Assembly: GCF_016756595.1 (NCBI RefSeq)
Contig: NZ_AP023257.1
Span: 2,806,001-2,870,000 of the forward strand
Length of the DNA stretch: 64,000 nt
Source of the DNA: Mesorhizobium sp. L-2-11
GTDB lineage: Bacteria; Pseudomonadota; Alphaproteobacteria; Rhizobiales; Rhizobiaceae
Direction: 5' to 3'
Shown here one piece after another: positions 49,149 to 59,373 of the stretch. Position numbers and translations under genes: made by a program. Positions within the stretch are counted from its first letter, which is position 1. Every line of letters begins with the position of its first letter. The notes under the pieces are model-generated. The model saw only the letters and a list, made by a program, of their open reading frames with translations. It did not search any database and was not told the DNA's origin.

Positions 49149-50180
49149 TCAGATTTCCGGGATGCTTTCCCTGAAGATCACCTGCAGTCGCGGCTGGTGC
49201 AGTTCGTAGGGCAAGCCCTTGATCGCGTGGGTCAAGGTGTTGAGCGCTTCGCGGGCCTCGACGCGCGGGTTCTGGTCGATCACCGCGTCGAGCGTGCCGT
49301 CGAGCAAAAGCTCCTTGGTGCCTTCCGTCACCTCATGGCCGAGAAACACGGTCGACAGCGCCCGCCCTCGCTCCTTGAGCGCGCGGGCGATGCCGGTGTT
49401 GCCGGCGCCGACATTGTAGATCGCGGCCAGGTCCGGGTGCCGGTCCAGCAGGGCGGCGGCCTCCGAATAGGCCTTTTCCCGGTCGTCGAGCATCTCGCGC
49501 ATCTCGACGATCTGCAGATTGGGCGATTCTTCCGTCAATATGTGGCGGAACCCCATCTCGCGTTCCTCATGGCCCCGATAGGAGAGCGAGCCGGCGAACA
49601 ACGCGACCTTGCCCGGACGCTCAGCGCCCATGAAGCGGTTGAGCAGATAGCCGGCGAGCCGGCCGGCGGCGCGGTTGTCGATGCCGATATAAGCGACCCT
49701 CGGCACATGCAGGATGTCGGACGCGATGGTGACGACCTTGACGCCACTGGCTGACAGCGAGCGGATCGCCTCGCGGACCGTCGGATGGTCGAGCGCGATG
49801 ACGCCGACGCCTTGCGTCTGGCCGCGCAATTCCTGCAGCAGGCGGGCAAGCCGGTCGGGATTGAAGCCTTCGATCGTGGCGACGCGCACATCGAGGTCTG
49901 GCCGCGATTGCGCCTGCGCCTCGATGTGCCTGTGCAGCATCTTGATGAAGGAATTGGTGCCGGCGGGCAGGGCGAAGTCGAGCCGTATCACATCGCCGCG
50001 CGGTGCATTGCGCGTGGTCGGGCTGTTCGAATTTTCAGCGATGTAGCCAAGCCGCTGCGCCGTCTCCAGCACGACTTCGCGGGTGCGCGCCCTGACCCCG
50101 GCGCGGTTGTTGAGCACACGATCGACCGTCGCGGCTGAAACGCCGGCTTCCCGGGCTATGTCTGTCAGGGTGGACCGCAC
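49149..50180 (-). CDS. LacI family regulator
   Basis: A 343-aa protein with an N-terminal helix-turn-helix TLTDIAREAGVSAATVDRVL (Asp in place of the usual Ser in the hinge motif) and a periplasmic-binding-protein-like domain (about 62-340; VRIDFAL-type start, GNTGIARALKERGR and EVTEGTKELLLDGTLDAVID). GTG start at 50180 after GAGGTGA. It is divergent from the long ABC/moc-like run starting at 50606, which it probably regulates. Confidence 0.92.
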   Translation of the reverse strand: MRSTLTDIAREAGVSAATVDRVLNNRAGVRARTREVVLETAQRLGYIAENSNSPTTRNAPRGDVIRLDFALPAGTNSFIKMLHRHIEAQAQSRPDLDVRVATIEGFNPDRLARLLQELRGQTQGVGVIALDHPTVREAIRSLSASGVKVVTIASDILHVPRVAYIGIDNRAAGRLAGYLLNRFMGAERPGKVALFAGSLSYRGHEEREMGFRHILTEESPNLQIVEMREMLDDREKAYSEAAALLDRHPDLAAIYNVGAGNTGIARALKERGRALSTVFLGHEVTEGTKELLLDGTLDAVIDQNPRVEAREALNTLTHAIKGLPYELHQPRLQVIFRESIPEI

Positions 50181-50375
50181 AGTCGATCACCTCACTGCTT
50201 GCGCGCTACAGCGCTTCAAAATCGCGCGTTCAACGGTTCGAATGCCGGACGACGGCTTCGTGCCGTCCGCGATTCTGATGGGAAATGATGTATCCGGCCT
50301 GAGCCGATGCGCAAGCCGGCGCTACACCAAATCGTCGAGCCGCGCCGAAAATGGTCGGTGCTTCACACGATGCCC

Positions 50376-50450
50376 CCAAATTCATGCGCCTCAAATTCAA
50401 GCGCTTCAAATTCGGGCGCCTCAAATTCAGGCCCCTCAAATTCAGGCAGC
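50376..50450. repeat. five 15-bp direct repeats in the LacI/ABC intergenic region
   Basis: Units resemble TCAAATTCAGGCGCC and are contiguous. They lie in the 425-bp divergent promoter region, about 160 bp before the binding-protein gene. The rest of that region is AT-rich near 50490-50540 and must hold both promoters. Confidence 0.85.
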
Positions 50451-50605
50451 GAGTGCAGTGTGATGATCTCGGTCGACTGCATTTTTCCTCTTTTTGCGAT
50501 GTTATGATGCGTTTTGATTATTTATCATGTTGACAGGCTTCGCCCCGTGACGTCAATATCCATCATGAGGGCCGTGGAGGACCGAGGCCCGAGGGAGGAG
50601 TTCCA

Positions 50606-52219
50606 ATGTCTGATATGATCCGCATGTCGCGGCGTCGTCTGCTGGCGTCCGGTGGAAAGGCGGCGGTGCTTGTTGCCGCCGCAGGTATCGCGCCGAAATT
50701 CATCCGCCCCAGCCGCGCCTATGCGGCCGATGCGCTGGCGCCGGGCATGATCGGCGGGCCGACCGGCTTCGACGGCTCGGAGCGCTATCAGTATGGCCCC
50801 GACACGCCGGAAGGCCGCGCCGTCGAGGCGGCCAAGGCGATGAAGGGGGTAGGCAAGGCGCCGGCCAAGATCGTGCTTGGCCTGTCCGACGGCTCGATCG
50901 GCCAGCTGACGCAGCCATTTCCCGCCGGCGCGCCCTCGATCAAGGATCTGTGGGAGAAGGAAACCGGCATTCCGCTCGAGATCGTCGGCGTGCCGAACGG
51001 CCAGGAATTCACCAAGACGATGCAGGACATCTCCACCAGGGGTGGGGCCTATGACATCTACGCGGTGGAATGGAACCGTCTCGGCGACCTCGCCGAAACC
51101 GGCGGCATCCTGAAGCTCGACGACTTCGTCGCGCAGTACAAGCCGGAATGGGACGACCCCGAGCGCGGCTATGTCGACGGCGCCAAGGGCGTTTCGCTGC
51201 TCAACCAGTATCGCGGCTCGACCTATGGCGTGTCGCTGGACGGCGACTTCCAGACCTGGGTCTACCGCACCGACCTGTTCGGCGACGCGGCTGAGAAGAA
51301 AGCCTTCTCCGACAAGCATGGCTACGAGCTGGCGCCGCCAAAGACCTGGAAGCAGCATGACGAGATCGCCGCCTTTTTCCAGCGCCCCGACAAGGGCCTG
51401 TTCGGCTCGACCGATCTGCGCAACCAGGGCTGGGGCTACACCAACTGGTATCAGCGTTATGTTTCAATGGCTTCGCCCAATCAGTTCCTGTTCGACGATA
51501 CCGGCAAGCCGCTGATCAATTCCGAGCAAGGCATTGCTGCTGTTAACGAGTACATCGCCTCGCTGGCCCATCATTCGCCGGATGCGATCTCGTGGGGCTG
51601 GCCGGAGCAGTATGGCAATTTTGCCAAGGGCGGCGCCGCGATGACCTGCGCCTTCTCCAACCTGCCGAAATTCCTCGACAATGCCGGCAACAAGGATTCA
51701 GCTGTCACCGGCAAGATCGGTTCGATGCTGCCGCCCGGCCGCGAGATCGACGGCAAGCTGATCAGCCGCTCGGTGCTGTGGCTCAATCTGTCGGCGTCGG
51801 TTTCGTCGCAGGCCAAGAATCCGGAGGCCTGCTACCTGTTCCTGCAGTGGCTGGGATCGAGCCGCATCTATGCCTGGATGACCGCCAATCCGGGCGGCTA
51901 TTTCGATCCGTTCCGGCTGTCGGATTTCTCCGACCCGCTGGTCCGCCAGACCTATCACGCCTACCACATGGATGTGGTGCGCGAGACGGTCGCCCGCACC
52001 GTGCCCACCATCAACTATCCCGGCGCCACCGCCTTCCACAACGCGCTGGACGAGAACCTCGTCGCTGCGCTGACCAAGGCCAAGACCGCCGAGCAGGCGA
52101 TGGCCGACACCGAGGCGGAATGGAAGAGGATCGCCCGCCGCACCGGCGAGGAGAAGCTTCTCGAAGCCATCAAGGCCAACAAGGAGGCCTGGCCCACCGT
52201 TCTCGATCCGGTCAGCTGA
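50606..52219 (+). CDS. Tat-exported ABC sugar-binding protein
   Basis: A 537-aa protein with a twin-arginine signal ([20 protein letters not shown]). The mature part resembles large CUT1-class binding proteins: [60 protein letters not shown] and a C-terminal [17 protein letters not shown]. At over 500 aa it is longer than most such proteins; glycerol-type and related binding proteins of rhizobia have this size. The ligand is unknown. GAGGGAGGAG precedes ATG 50606. Confidence 0.88.
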   Translation: MSDMIRMSRRRLLASGGKAAVLVAAAGIAPKFIRPSRAYAADALAPGMIGGPTGFDGSERYQYGPDTPEGRAVEAAKAMKGVGKAPAKIVLGLSDGSIGQLTQPFPAGAPSIKDLWEKETGIPLEIVGVPNGQEFTKTMQDISTRGGAYDIYAVEWNRLGDLAETGGILKLDDFVAQYKPEWDDPERGYVDGAKGVSLLNQYRGSTYGVSLDGDFQTWVYRTDLFGDAAEKKAFSDKHGYELAPPKTWKQHDEIAAFFQRPDKGLFGSTDLRNQGWGYTNWYQRYVSMASPNQFLFDDTGKPLINSEQGIAAVNEYIASLAHHSPDAISWGWPEQYGNFAKGGAAMTCAFSNLPKFLDNAGNKDSAVTGKIGSMLPPGREIDGKLISRSVLWLNLSASVSSQAKNPEACYLFLQWLGSSRIYAWMTANPGGYFDPFRLSDFSDPLVRQTYHAYHMDVVRETVARTVPTINYPGATAFHNALDENLVAALTKAKTAEQAMADTEAEWKRIARRTGEEKLLEAIKANKEAWPTVLDPVS

Positions 52220-52296
52220 TCCTCCTCCCGGGATCCGAATGGGGCGAGGAGTTTGCGCTTCGCCTCCGCAAACGACGGTACCAGCAAAGCTGCAAG

Positions 52297-53157
52297 ATGA
52301 AGCGTTCCGTTCCCTTCGAAATATTCCGCTATACCGCGATCCTTGCGGCCATCGCGGTGATCCTGGTGCCGATCCTGTGGACGGTGTCGATGGCCTTCAA
52401 GCCGATCGGCGAATGGTCGGCGACCGGCACTGACCTGACCTGGTGGCCGAAGGATCCGACGCTCAGCAATTTCCGCTTGGTCTTCGGTGAATCGACCAAC
52501 AACCTGATCGTCGCGCTCGATCGCACCGCCCTCAAACCGATCTTGTCGTCGCTGTTGTCGGCCAGCTTCGGCACGGCGATCGCCATGTCGGCGGGTACCG
52601 CGGCGGCCTACGGGCTGTCGCGCTTCGGCTCGGGCCAGAACCTGCCGCTGGCGCTGATCCAGCTCCGCCTGTTTCCGCCGATGGCGGTGATGACGCCGGT
52701 GATGATCATGTGGGCCTTTCTCAACTTCACCGACAGCTGGTGGGGACTGTCGCTGATCTACGGCATCGTCACGCTACCCTTCGCGTTCTGGCTGATGAAG
52801 ACCTTCTTCGACGACATGCCGCGCGAGATCGAGGAGGCGGCGCTGGTCGAGGGCTGCTCGCGGCTGCGCGTCTTCACCCGCATCACGCTGCCGATGATGC
52901 GCGCGCCGCTGGCCAGTGCCGCGCTGTTCGTCTTCATCCTCAACTGGTCGGACTATCTGATCGCGCTGCTTCTCACGACACGCGAATGGGTGACGGTGCC
53001 GGTATACATGGCGTCGCTGTCGTCTTCGATGACCGGCCAGCTCTACGGCGCCAAGGCGGCACTCGGCCTGATCGCGGCGGTGCCGCCCGTGATCATGGGT
53101 ATCGCCATCCAGCGCCATCTGGTGCGCGGGCTGACCTTCGGGGCGCTCAAGCAATGA
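52297..53157 (+). CDS. ABC sugar permease (CUT1, MalG type)
   Basis: A 286-aa permease: [20 protein letters not shown] first helix, EAA loop [20 protein letters not shown], ending [12 protein letters not shown], which is the standard MalG-type C-terminus. There is a 77-bp gap after the binding protein. Its stop overlaps the next start by ATGA. The usual order is inverted here, with the MalG-type permease first. Confidence 0.9.
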   Translation: MKRSVPFEIFRYTAILAAIAVILVPILWTVSMAFKPIGEWSATGTDLTWWPKDPTLSNFRLVFGESTNNLIVALDRTALKPILSSLLSASFGTAIAMSAGTAAAYGLSRFGSGQNLPLALIQLRLFPPMAVMTPVMIMWAFLNFTDSWWGLSLIYGIVTLPFAFWLMKTFFDDMPREIEEAALVEGCSRLRVFTRITLPMMRAPLASAALFVFILNWSDYLIALLLTTREWVTVPVYMASLSSSMTGQLYGAKAALGLIAAVPPVIMGIAIQRHLVRGLTFGALKQ

Positions 53158-54113
53158 GCGCGGTCACTGCCACGATTCCGGAGGACGTGATGAAAACCGT
53201 CCAGGCAAAGCCGACCCTTCGGGAGGAAGGGGTAAAGCTCGGTTTCCGGCTGACACTGCCGGCGCAGATCCTGGTGCTGTTCATCGCGGTGTTTCCGCTG
53301 TTGATGCAGCTCTATATCAGCCTGACCGACTGGTCGCCGCTGTCCGGCCTCGGTTGGTGGAGCGCCTGGTCGCTGTGGAACAATTTCGCCAACTACACCG
53401 ACCTTGCCGCCGACGCGCGCTTCTGGAGCGCGCTCAAGAGAACGGCCACCGTCATGATCGTCTGTGTGCCGGCGGAATTCCTGCTCGGCTTGGCACTCGC
53501 CACGCTGTTTGCCGACGAGTTCCCGGGCAAGCGGATCTTCTATTCGATCCTGCTGATGCCGATGATGGTAGTGCCGGCGGTAGCCGGCTACATGTTCTTC
53601 ATGCTGTTCCAGTCGGGCGGACCGGTCAACGACATCCTGTCGGCGCTATCAGGCTTTCCCGTCACCATCGCCTGGCTGTCGGACCCGACGCTGGCGCTCG
53701 TCGCCGTCATGCTCGCCGACATCTGGCAATGGACGCCGCTGATGTTCCTCATCCTGCTTGCCGGCCTGGTCGGCGTGCCCGGGGACCAGATCAAAGCGGC
53801 GACGCTGCTTGGCGCCAATCCCTGGCAGCGCTTCGTCACCATCGTGCTGCCGAAGATGAAGACGATCATCATCATCGCACTGGCAATCAGGGTCATCGAG
53901 AACTTCAAGATCTTCGACACGCTCTACATCATGACCGGCGGCGGTCCCGGCGTCGCTACCGAGACCATCTCGGTCTACATTTACAAGCTTACCACCCAAG
54001 ACCTGATCTGGGGCTATGTCGCGGCGATCGCGCTGGCCATCCTGATCGTGCTGTCCATCGCTGCGGTGTTTGCCATGAAGCGCATGGCCCGGGCGCGGGA
54101 GGTGCCGGCATGA
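53154..54113 (+). CDS. ABC sugar permease (CUT1, MalF type)
   Basis: A 319-aa permease with an N-terminal polar extension, [40 protein letters not shown] and the EAA-like loop [20 protein letters not shown], then [16 protein letters not shown] [19 protein letters not shown]. It overlaps both neighbours by ATGA, so the two permeases and the first ATPase are tightly coupled. Confidence 0.9.
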   Translation: MSAVTATIPEDVMKTVQAKPTLREEGVKLGFRLTLPAQILVLFIAVFPLLMQLYISLTDWSPLSGLGWWSAWSLWNNFANYTDLAADARFWSALKRTATVMIVCVPAEFLLGLALATLFADEFPGKRIFYSILLMPMMVVPAVAGYMFFMLFQSGGPVNDILSALSGFPVTIAWLSDPTLALVAVMLADIWQWTPLMFLILLAGLVGVPGDQIKAATLLGANPWQRFVTIVLPKMKTIIIIALAIRVIENFKIFDTLYIMTGGGPGVATETISVYIYKLTTQDLIWGYVAAIALAILIVLSIAAVFAMKRMARAREVPA

Positions 54114-55195
54114 GCGCCATCCATCTGCAGAACCTGGTCAAGAAGTTCGGCGACTTCACCGCCTTGAAGACGATGGATCTTGCCATCGCCGACGGCGAGT
54201 TCATGGCGCTGCTTGGGCCGTCGGGCTGCGGCAAGTCGACGACGATGAACATGATCGCCGGCATGGAAGAGCCGACCAGCGGCAAGATCCTGTTCGGCGA
54301 GCGCGACATGGCCGGCGTGCCGATGGGACGGCGCGGCGTCGGCTTCGTCTTCCAGAACTATGCGATCTTCACCCATATGAGCGTGCGACAGAACCTTGCC
54401 TACGGCCCAAAAATGCGCGGCGCGCCAAAGGCCGAGATCGACCGCCGCGTCGGCGCGATTGCCGAGATGCTGCAGCTGGCTCCGCTGCTCGACCGCAAGG
54501 CCGACAGGCTGTCGGTCAACATATTGCAGCGCGTGGCGATCGGCCGTTCGGCGATCATGGAGCCGGCGATTTTCTTGCTCGACGAGCCGCTGTCCAATGT
54601 CGACGCCGCCTTCCGGGCGGTGATGCGGACCGAATTGAAACAGCTGCAGCGGCAGTTCCGGCAGACCATGGTCTACGTCACCCACGACCAGCTCGAAGCG
54701 ATGACCATGGCCGATCGCATCGCGGTGATGGACCACGGCGTGCTGCAGCAGGTCGGCACGCCATTGGAGGTCTACAACAATCCGGCCAACGTTTTCGTCG
54801 CCCGCTTCATCGGTGCACCGGGCATGAACCTGCTGAGGGGCAGGCCGGCAGAAAGCGACCGGGGCCTGGTCGTCGACCTCGGCCCGCTCGGTGTCACGCC
54901 GCCGCTGCCGGACAATCTCGCCCCGGCGGTGAGGGCCGCGTGGGAAGATGTGCTCTACGGCTTTCGGCCTGAGCAGGTGATTCTCTCAGACCGCGGCCTG
55001 TCGATGCCGGTAACGTTCGTCGAGCGCATCGGCGCGCGCACCATCGTCCATCTCGGCCAGGGCGAGAGCGCGGTAAAAGCGGTGTTCGACAATGATGTCG
55101 GGCTGGCGATCGGGCAGGCAGCGGTTGTCGCGCCGGCCCAGGCGTCCGTGCGCGTGTTCGACGCCGCCACCGGCCTTGCCATGAAGGCGGGCTGA
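54110..55195 (+). CDS. ABC ATPase 1, degenerate signature motif
   Basis: A 361-aa MalK-class ATPase with intact Walker A (LLGPSGCGKSTTMNMIAG), Q-loop (VFQNYAIFTHM), Walker B with catalytic Glu (IFLLDEPLSNVD) and His-loop (YVTHDQLEAMT), but the LSGGQ signature is replaced by LSVNI (LSVNILQRVAIGRS). The C-terminal TOBE domain is present (GFRPEQVILSD). It lies between the permeases and a second ATPase whose degeneracy is complementary, which suggests a heterodimer. Confidence 0.92.
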   Translation: MSAIHLQNLVKKFGDFTALKTMDLAIADGEFMALLGPSGCGKSTTMNMIAGMEEPTSGKILFGERDMAGVPMGRRGVGFVFQNYAIFTHMSVRQNLAYGPKMRGAPKAEIDRRVGAIAEMLQLAPLLDRKADRLSVNILQRVAIGRSAIMEPAIFLLDEPLSNVDAAFRAVMRTELKQLQRQFRQTMVYVTHDQLEAMTMADRIAVMDHGVLQQVGTPLEVYNNPANVFVARFIGAPGMNLLRGRPAESDRGLVVDLGPLGVTPPLPDNLAPAVRAAWEDVLYGFRPEQVILSDRGLSMPVTFVERIGARTIVHLGQGESAVKAVFDNDVGLAIGQAAVVAPAQASVRVFDAATGLAMKAG

Positions 55196-55199
55196 GACC

Positions 55200-56261
55200 A
55201 TGGCCTATATCGTCTTCCGCAACGTGACGAAACGCTATGGCGGCACGCTCGCCGTCGACGACGCCTCGTTCACTGTCAACGACAATGAGTTCTTCTGCTT
55301 CTTTGGCCCGCCGCTGTCGGGCAAGTCGACGGTGCTTCGTCTGGTGCTCGGGCTGGAGACGCCGGACGCCGGCGAAATCCTGATCGGCGGCAGGCCGGTC
55401 AATACGGTGTCGCCAGCCGAGCGCAATGTCGCCATGGTGTTCCAGAACCTGGCGCTGTTTCCGCATATGAGCGCGCGCGACAATGTCCGCTTTCCCCTGG
55501 TCGAACGCCGGGTCGCCGAGGCCGATATCGAAAATCGTGTCGCAGACGTCGCGGCCAAGCTGCATATCGGCCACATTCTGCACAAGCCGCCGGCGCAGCT
55601 TTCGGGCGGCGAGCGGCAGCGCGTGGCGATCGCCCGGGCGCTGGTACGCGACCCCAATGCTTATCTGATGGACGATCCGATCTCGGCGCTCGACGCCAGG
55701 CTGCGCGAGGAGACGCGCGTCGAGCTGAAGCGCATCCAGCGCGAGCTCGGCAAGACGCTGATTTATGTTACGCATGACCAGGAAGAGGCGATGTCGGTCG
55801 CTGACCGCATCGCCATTCTTGAGAACGGCAGGATCAGGCAGATCGGCGCGCCGGCCGAGATCTATGACCGGCCGGCCAGCACCTATGTGGCGCGGCTGCT
55901 CGGTTCGCCGATGATGAACATATTGAAGTCAGTGCGCCGCGCGGAAGGCATGGAGGCGGCGGAAGGCACGATCCGCATCGCGGACAAGGCCGCGCCGGCC
56001 GATGCCGTCGAGATTGGACTCAGGCCGGAAGACATCAAGGTCAAGGCCTGGTCGGAGGGGGGCGCGGGCCACCCGGCGCGAGTGTTCGAGGTCGAGCCGC
56101 TTGGCGGCTACACCGTCGTGACACTCGCCGCCGGGCAGGCGCGTCTGCGGGCGCTGCTGCGTGGCCAGCCGGACATCAGGCCGGATGCGATGGTGGCGAT
56201 ATCCTGCGAGCCGGGCAGGGTGCATTATTTCGGGCAAAGCGGGGGAGCGCTGGCAAGATGA
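55200..56261 (+). CDS. ABC ATPase 2, Walker B Glu-to-Asp
   Basis: A 353-aa MalK-class ATPase. The signature LSGGERQRVAIARAL is intact and Walker A is FFGPPLSGKSTVLRL, but the Walker B catalytic Glu is Asp (AYLMDDPISALD). TOBE domain at the end (GLRPEDIKVKA). ATPase 1 has the reverse set of changes, so in a heterodimer one ATP site would be canonical (ATPase 1 Walker motifs facing this LSGGE) and the other degenerate. Confidence 0.92.
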   Translation: MAYIVFRNVTKRYGGTLAVDDASFTVNDNEFFCFFGPPLSGKSTVLRLVLGLETPDAGEILIGGRPVNTVSPAERNVAMVFQNLALFPHMSARDNVRFPLVERRVAEADIENRVADVAAKLHIGHILHKPPAQLSGGERQRVAIARALVRDPNAYLMDDPISALDARLREETRVELKRIQRELGKTLIYVTHDQEEAMSVADRIAILENGRIRQIGAPAEIYDRPASTYVARLLGSPMMNILKSVRRAEGMEAAEGTIRIADKAAPADAVEIGLRPEDIKVKAWSEGGAGHPARVFEVEPLGGYTVVTLAAGQARLRALLRGQPDIRPDAMVAISCEPGRVHYFGQSGGALAR

Positions 56262-56296
56262 CGGCGGCCGCACGCAAAGAGGTTCGGGAGGATCAG

Positions 56297-57409
56297 ATGA
56301 CGAGCGGAGTGTTAGCGGGCAACGGCTTCGAGCCGGACGTTAAAGTCCGGACCAGGGAATACAGGATCGGCTGCGTTGGCGCCGGCATGATCATGGCGGA
56401 ATGTCACCTTGCCGCCTACAAGGAAGCTGGTTTTCCCGTGGTGGCAATCGCCTCCAGGACCAAGGCCAGCGCCGAGAAGGTCGCCAGGCGCTGGGAGATC
56501 CCGACCGTCCACGACATGCCGGAACAATTGATCGAGGACAAAAACGTCGAGATCATCGACCTTGCGTTTCCGCCGGACCAGCAGCCGGCACTGATCCGCC
56601 ATGCGCTGAAGCAGGAGCATATCAAGGCGATCCTGGCGCAAAAGCCGCTGGCGCTGTCGCTCGATGAAGCGGTCAAACTGCGCGACGAGGCGGCCAGGGC
56701 CGGCAAGATCCTCTCGGTGAACCAGAACATGCGCTACGACCAATCGATGCGCGTGCTGAAGCAGATCATGGACAGCGGCGCGCTCGGCGACATCGTCTTC
56801 GCGCAGATCGACATGCATGCGATCCCGCACTGGCAGAGCTTCCTCGAGGACTATGACCGGCTGACGCTTGCCAATATGAGCGTCCACCATCTCGACGTGC
56901 TGCGCTTCCTGTTCGGCGATCCCGACGAGATCACCACGCTGACCCGCAAGGATCCGCGCACGCGCTTTGACCATTCGGACGGCATCACCGTTTCGACGCT
57001 GCGATTTCCGTCCGGCGTGCTCGCCGTATCGCTGGAGGACGTCTGGTCCGGTCCACGCCAAGACGGCTACAAGGACGACCAGCACATCAACTGGCGCGTC
57101 GACGGCACAAAGGGCGTCGCCAAGGGCACGATCGGCTGGCCGACAGGCTCTGCCTCGACGCTGACCTATGCCTCGACAGAGACGACCGGCGGCGAATGGG
57201 TGACACCCAGCTGGGAGACAATGTGGTTCCCGCACGCCTTCATCGGCGTGATGGAGCAGCTCCAGCACGCGGTGAAGACGGGTGAGCCGCCGGCACTTTC
57301 CGTCGCCGACAACGTCAAGACCATGGCGCTGATCGAAGCCGGATACCGCTCGATAGACGAGGGCCGCACAGTCAAGCTTTCCGAAATCTCGACAAACTCA
57401 GTCATCTGA
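56297..57409 (+). CDS. Gfo/Idh/MocA family oxidoreductase
   Basis: A 370-aa dehydrogenase with an N-terminal NAD(P)-binding fold (YRIGCVGAGMIMAECHLAAY), VVAIASRTKASAEKVARRW, then the catalytic-lysine motif AILAQKPLALSLDEAVKLRD, and the C-terminal alpha/beta domain NMSVHHLDVLRFLFGDPDEI. ATG 56297 (GGGAGG upstream) is preferred to ATG 56258, which overlaps ATPase 2. It oxidises a sugar or inositol derivative; MocA itself belongs to this family. The next gene is an isomerase/epimerase. Confidence 0.9.
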   Translation: MTSGVLAGNGFEPDVKVRTREYRIGCVGAGMIMAECHLAAYKEAGFPVVAIASRTKASAEKVARRWEIPTVHDMPEQLIEDKNVEIIDLAFPPDQQPALIRHALKQEHIKAILAQKPLALSLDEAVKLRDEAARAGKILSVNQNMRYDQSMRVLKQIMDSGALGDIVFAQIDMHAIPHWQSFLEDYDRLTLANMSVHHLDVLRFLFGDPDEITTLTRKDPRTRFDHSDGITVSTLRFPSGVLAVSLEDVWSGPRQDGYKDDQHINWRVDGTKGVAKGTIGWPTGSASTLTYASTETTGGEWVTPSWETMWFPHAFIGVMEQLQHAVKTGEPPALSVADNVKTMALIEAGYRSIDEGRTVKLSEISTNSVI

Positions 57410-57435
57410 ATCGCTTACAGGGAGGACTTCACATC

Positions 57436-58350
57436 ATGATGCAGGCAGGTATCTTCACGGGCTATTTCCCGTACGGCCTCAAGGAAACCGCGCAGAAGAT
57501 CCGCGCGCTCGATTTCAACACGGTGCAGCTCGACCTGCATTTCAGGGATATCGACCTGTCGGCCGGGCAGATCACCAAGGAAAAGGCCAGGACGGTTCGC
57601 GACACATTCCGCGACCACAACCTGCCTGTGTGCTGCGTGTCGGGCTACACCAACATCATCCATCCCGACATGGGCGAGCGCGAGAAGCGCGTAGGCTATC
57701 TCAAGGAGATCATCCGCAATGCCCGCCATTTCGGCACGCCTTACGTGATCTCGGAAACCGGCACCTACAACACCGAATCCGACTGGGTGCATCATCCCAA
57801 GAACAAGACCGAGGAAGGTTTTGAGGAATGCCGCAAGGTCATTTCAGACCTTGCCCAGACCGCCTACGACCACGGCGCGGTGTTCCTGCTCGAAACCTAT
57901 GTCAACAATGTCGTCGGCTCGGTCGAGGAGACGGTGAAGATGTTCGCGCAGGTCGACCATCCCGGCCTCGGCCTGTTGATGGATCCGACCAACTATTTCG
58001 AGACCCATAACATCGACAGGATGGACCAGATCCTGAACCAGGTGTTCGACACGCTGACCGACAAGATCAAAATAGCCCACGCCAAGGACGTCAAGCGTTC
58101 GGGCGGCGACAAGTCGGAGAAGCACGCCGATATCGGCGACGAGGACGCGCTGGAGAGCCACACCTTCCGTGGTGTCGGCGAGATCGAGCTGCCGGCGCCC
58201 GGCCTCGGTTCGCTCAACTACGACCTCTATCTCAAGCGGTTGTCCGAAAAGCACCCGAACATCCCGGTCATCATCGAGCACCTTTCGGAGGATGACGTGC
58301 CTCGTGCCAAAAAATTCCTCGACGAGAAATTCCGCGCCAACGGACTGTGA
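57436..58350 (+). CDS. sugar phosphate isomerase/epimerase (AP endonuclease 2 fold)
   Basis: A 304-aa TIM-barrel protein with an IolE/MocC-type pattern: MMQAGIFTGYFPYGLKETAQ, FNTVQLDLHFRDIDLSAGQI, the metal-ligand segment FLLETYVNNVVGSVEETVKM, GLLMDPTNYFETHNI, IKIAHAKDVK and a C-terminal IPVIIEHLSEDDV. Glu, Asp, His and Glu ligands of the family are in place. Probably acts on the product of the dehydrogenase. GGGAGGA lies before ATG 57436. Confidence 0.88.
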   Translation: MMQAGIFTGYFPYGLKETAQKIRALDFNTVQLDLHFRDIDLSAGQITKEKARTVRDTFRDHNLPVCCVSGYTNIIHPDMGEREKRVGYLKEIIRNARHFGTPYVISETGTYNTESDWVHHPKNKTEEGFEECRKVISDLAQTAYDHGAVFLLETYVNNVVGSVEETVKMFAQVDHPGLGLLMDPTNYFETHNIDRMDQILNQVFDTLTDKIKIAHAKDVKRSGGDKSEKHADIGDEDALESHTFRGVGEIELPAPGLGSLNYDLYLKRLSEKHPNIPVIIEHLSEDDVPRAKKFLDEKFRANGL

Positions 58351-58385
58351 CGGCACGGTTCGGCCACGAAAAAGGGAGGAAGAGA

Positions 58386-59327
58386 ATGTTGAGATTCATA
58401 CCGAAAATCGCGGCTGCGGCGACCGTGTTCGCCGGTGTTGCACTGGCTGCACCGGCGCTGGCGCAGGAAGCTCACAAGACGTTCTACCTGCTGTCGCATG
58501 GCGGTCCGTCGGACGCCTTCTGGATCGATTGGAATGCCGGCGCGACCAAGGCCTGCGACCAGCTCAAGGTGACCTGCAAGATCTCCTTCAGCGGCGGCGA
58601 CATGGCGGCGCAGAAGGAGGCCTTCAACTCGGCACTTGCCGCCAGGCCGGACGGCATCGCCACCACCTCGGCGCAGCCCGGCCTGTGGACCGAGGAGGTC
58701 AAGGCGGCAAAAGCCGCCGGCATCCCGATCGTCTTCTTCAACACCGACGATCCGGCGACCGGCCGGCAGGCCTATGTCGGCGCCGACCTCAGGGAAGCCG
58801 GTGTCATCTGGGCGAAATATCTCGTCGACAACAAGATGGTGAAGCAGGGCGACAAGGTGTTCCTGCCGGTCGAAGTGCCGGGGGCCAGCTATCAGCAACT
58901 CGAGACCGAAGGCATTGCCAGCGTCTTCGATCCGCTCGGCATCAAGTATGACGTGGTCGATTGCGGCACCGATCCGGCCGGCATCATCGCCAAGATGACC
59001 GACTACATGGTTGCCAACAATCCGCCGGCAATCATTGCGCTCGGCGATTCCGTTGCGGCCAGCATCAAGCGGGTGTTCGACGGCGCCGGCGTGCCGGCCG
59101 GCAAGATCCCGGTCGTCGGCTGGGGCAACTCCAGGGAAACTGCCGAGTCCGTCAAGGCCGGCTTCGTCAATGCCGCTGCCTGGCAGTTTCCCTCGGCGCA
59201 GGGCTTCATGCCGGTGGCGCTGCTCGGTCTCGCCGCCGCGGGCGAACCGATCGGCTACGATATCCACACTTTCAGCCTCTACGACGCCTCGAGCGTCGAG
59301 CCGATCCTGAAACTCTACGACAAGTGA
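58386..59327 (+). CDS. periplasmic sugar-binding protein (MocB/RbsB type)
   Basis: A 313-aa protein: signal MLRFIPKIAAAATVFAGVAL and APALAQ, then HKTFYLLSHGGPSDAFWIDW, ISFSGGDMAAQKEAFNSALA, IPIVFFNTDDPATGRQAYVG and the hinge GWGNSRETAESVKAGFVNAA. This is a ribose-type (Peripla_BP_4) binding protein; rhizopine-binding MocB belongs to the same class. GGGAGGAAG lies before ATG 58386. It is followed by a matching permease and ATPase. Confidence 0.88.
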   Translation: MLRFIPKIAAAATVFAGVALAAPALAQEAHKTFYLLSHGGPSDAFWIDWNAGATKACDQLKVTCKISFSGGDMAAQKEAFNSALAARPDGIATTSAQPGLWTEEVKAAKAAGIPIVFFNTDDPATGRQAYVGADLREAGVIWAKYLVDNKMVKQGDKVFLPVEVPGASYQQLETEGIASVFDPLGIKYDVVDCGTDPAGIIAKMTDYMVANNPPAIIALGDSVAASIKRVFDGAGVPAGKIPVVGWGNSRETAESVKAGFVNAAAWQFPSAQGFMPVALLGLAAAGEPIGYDIHTFSLYDASSVEPILKLYDK

Positions 59328-59373
59328 TTGAAACTGACGCCCGCTGCGCAGGCGGCGGGCGTCACCCCGAGAT

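Noticed and set aside
49113..49754. 213-codon plus-strand frame over the LacI gene
   Set aside because: Antisense to a standard LacI regulator with a clear HTH and RBS.
50376..50450. CRISPR-like array
   Set aside because: Repeats are 15 bp and contiguous, with no spacers and no cas genes.
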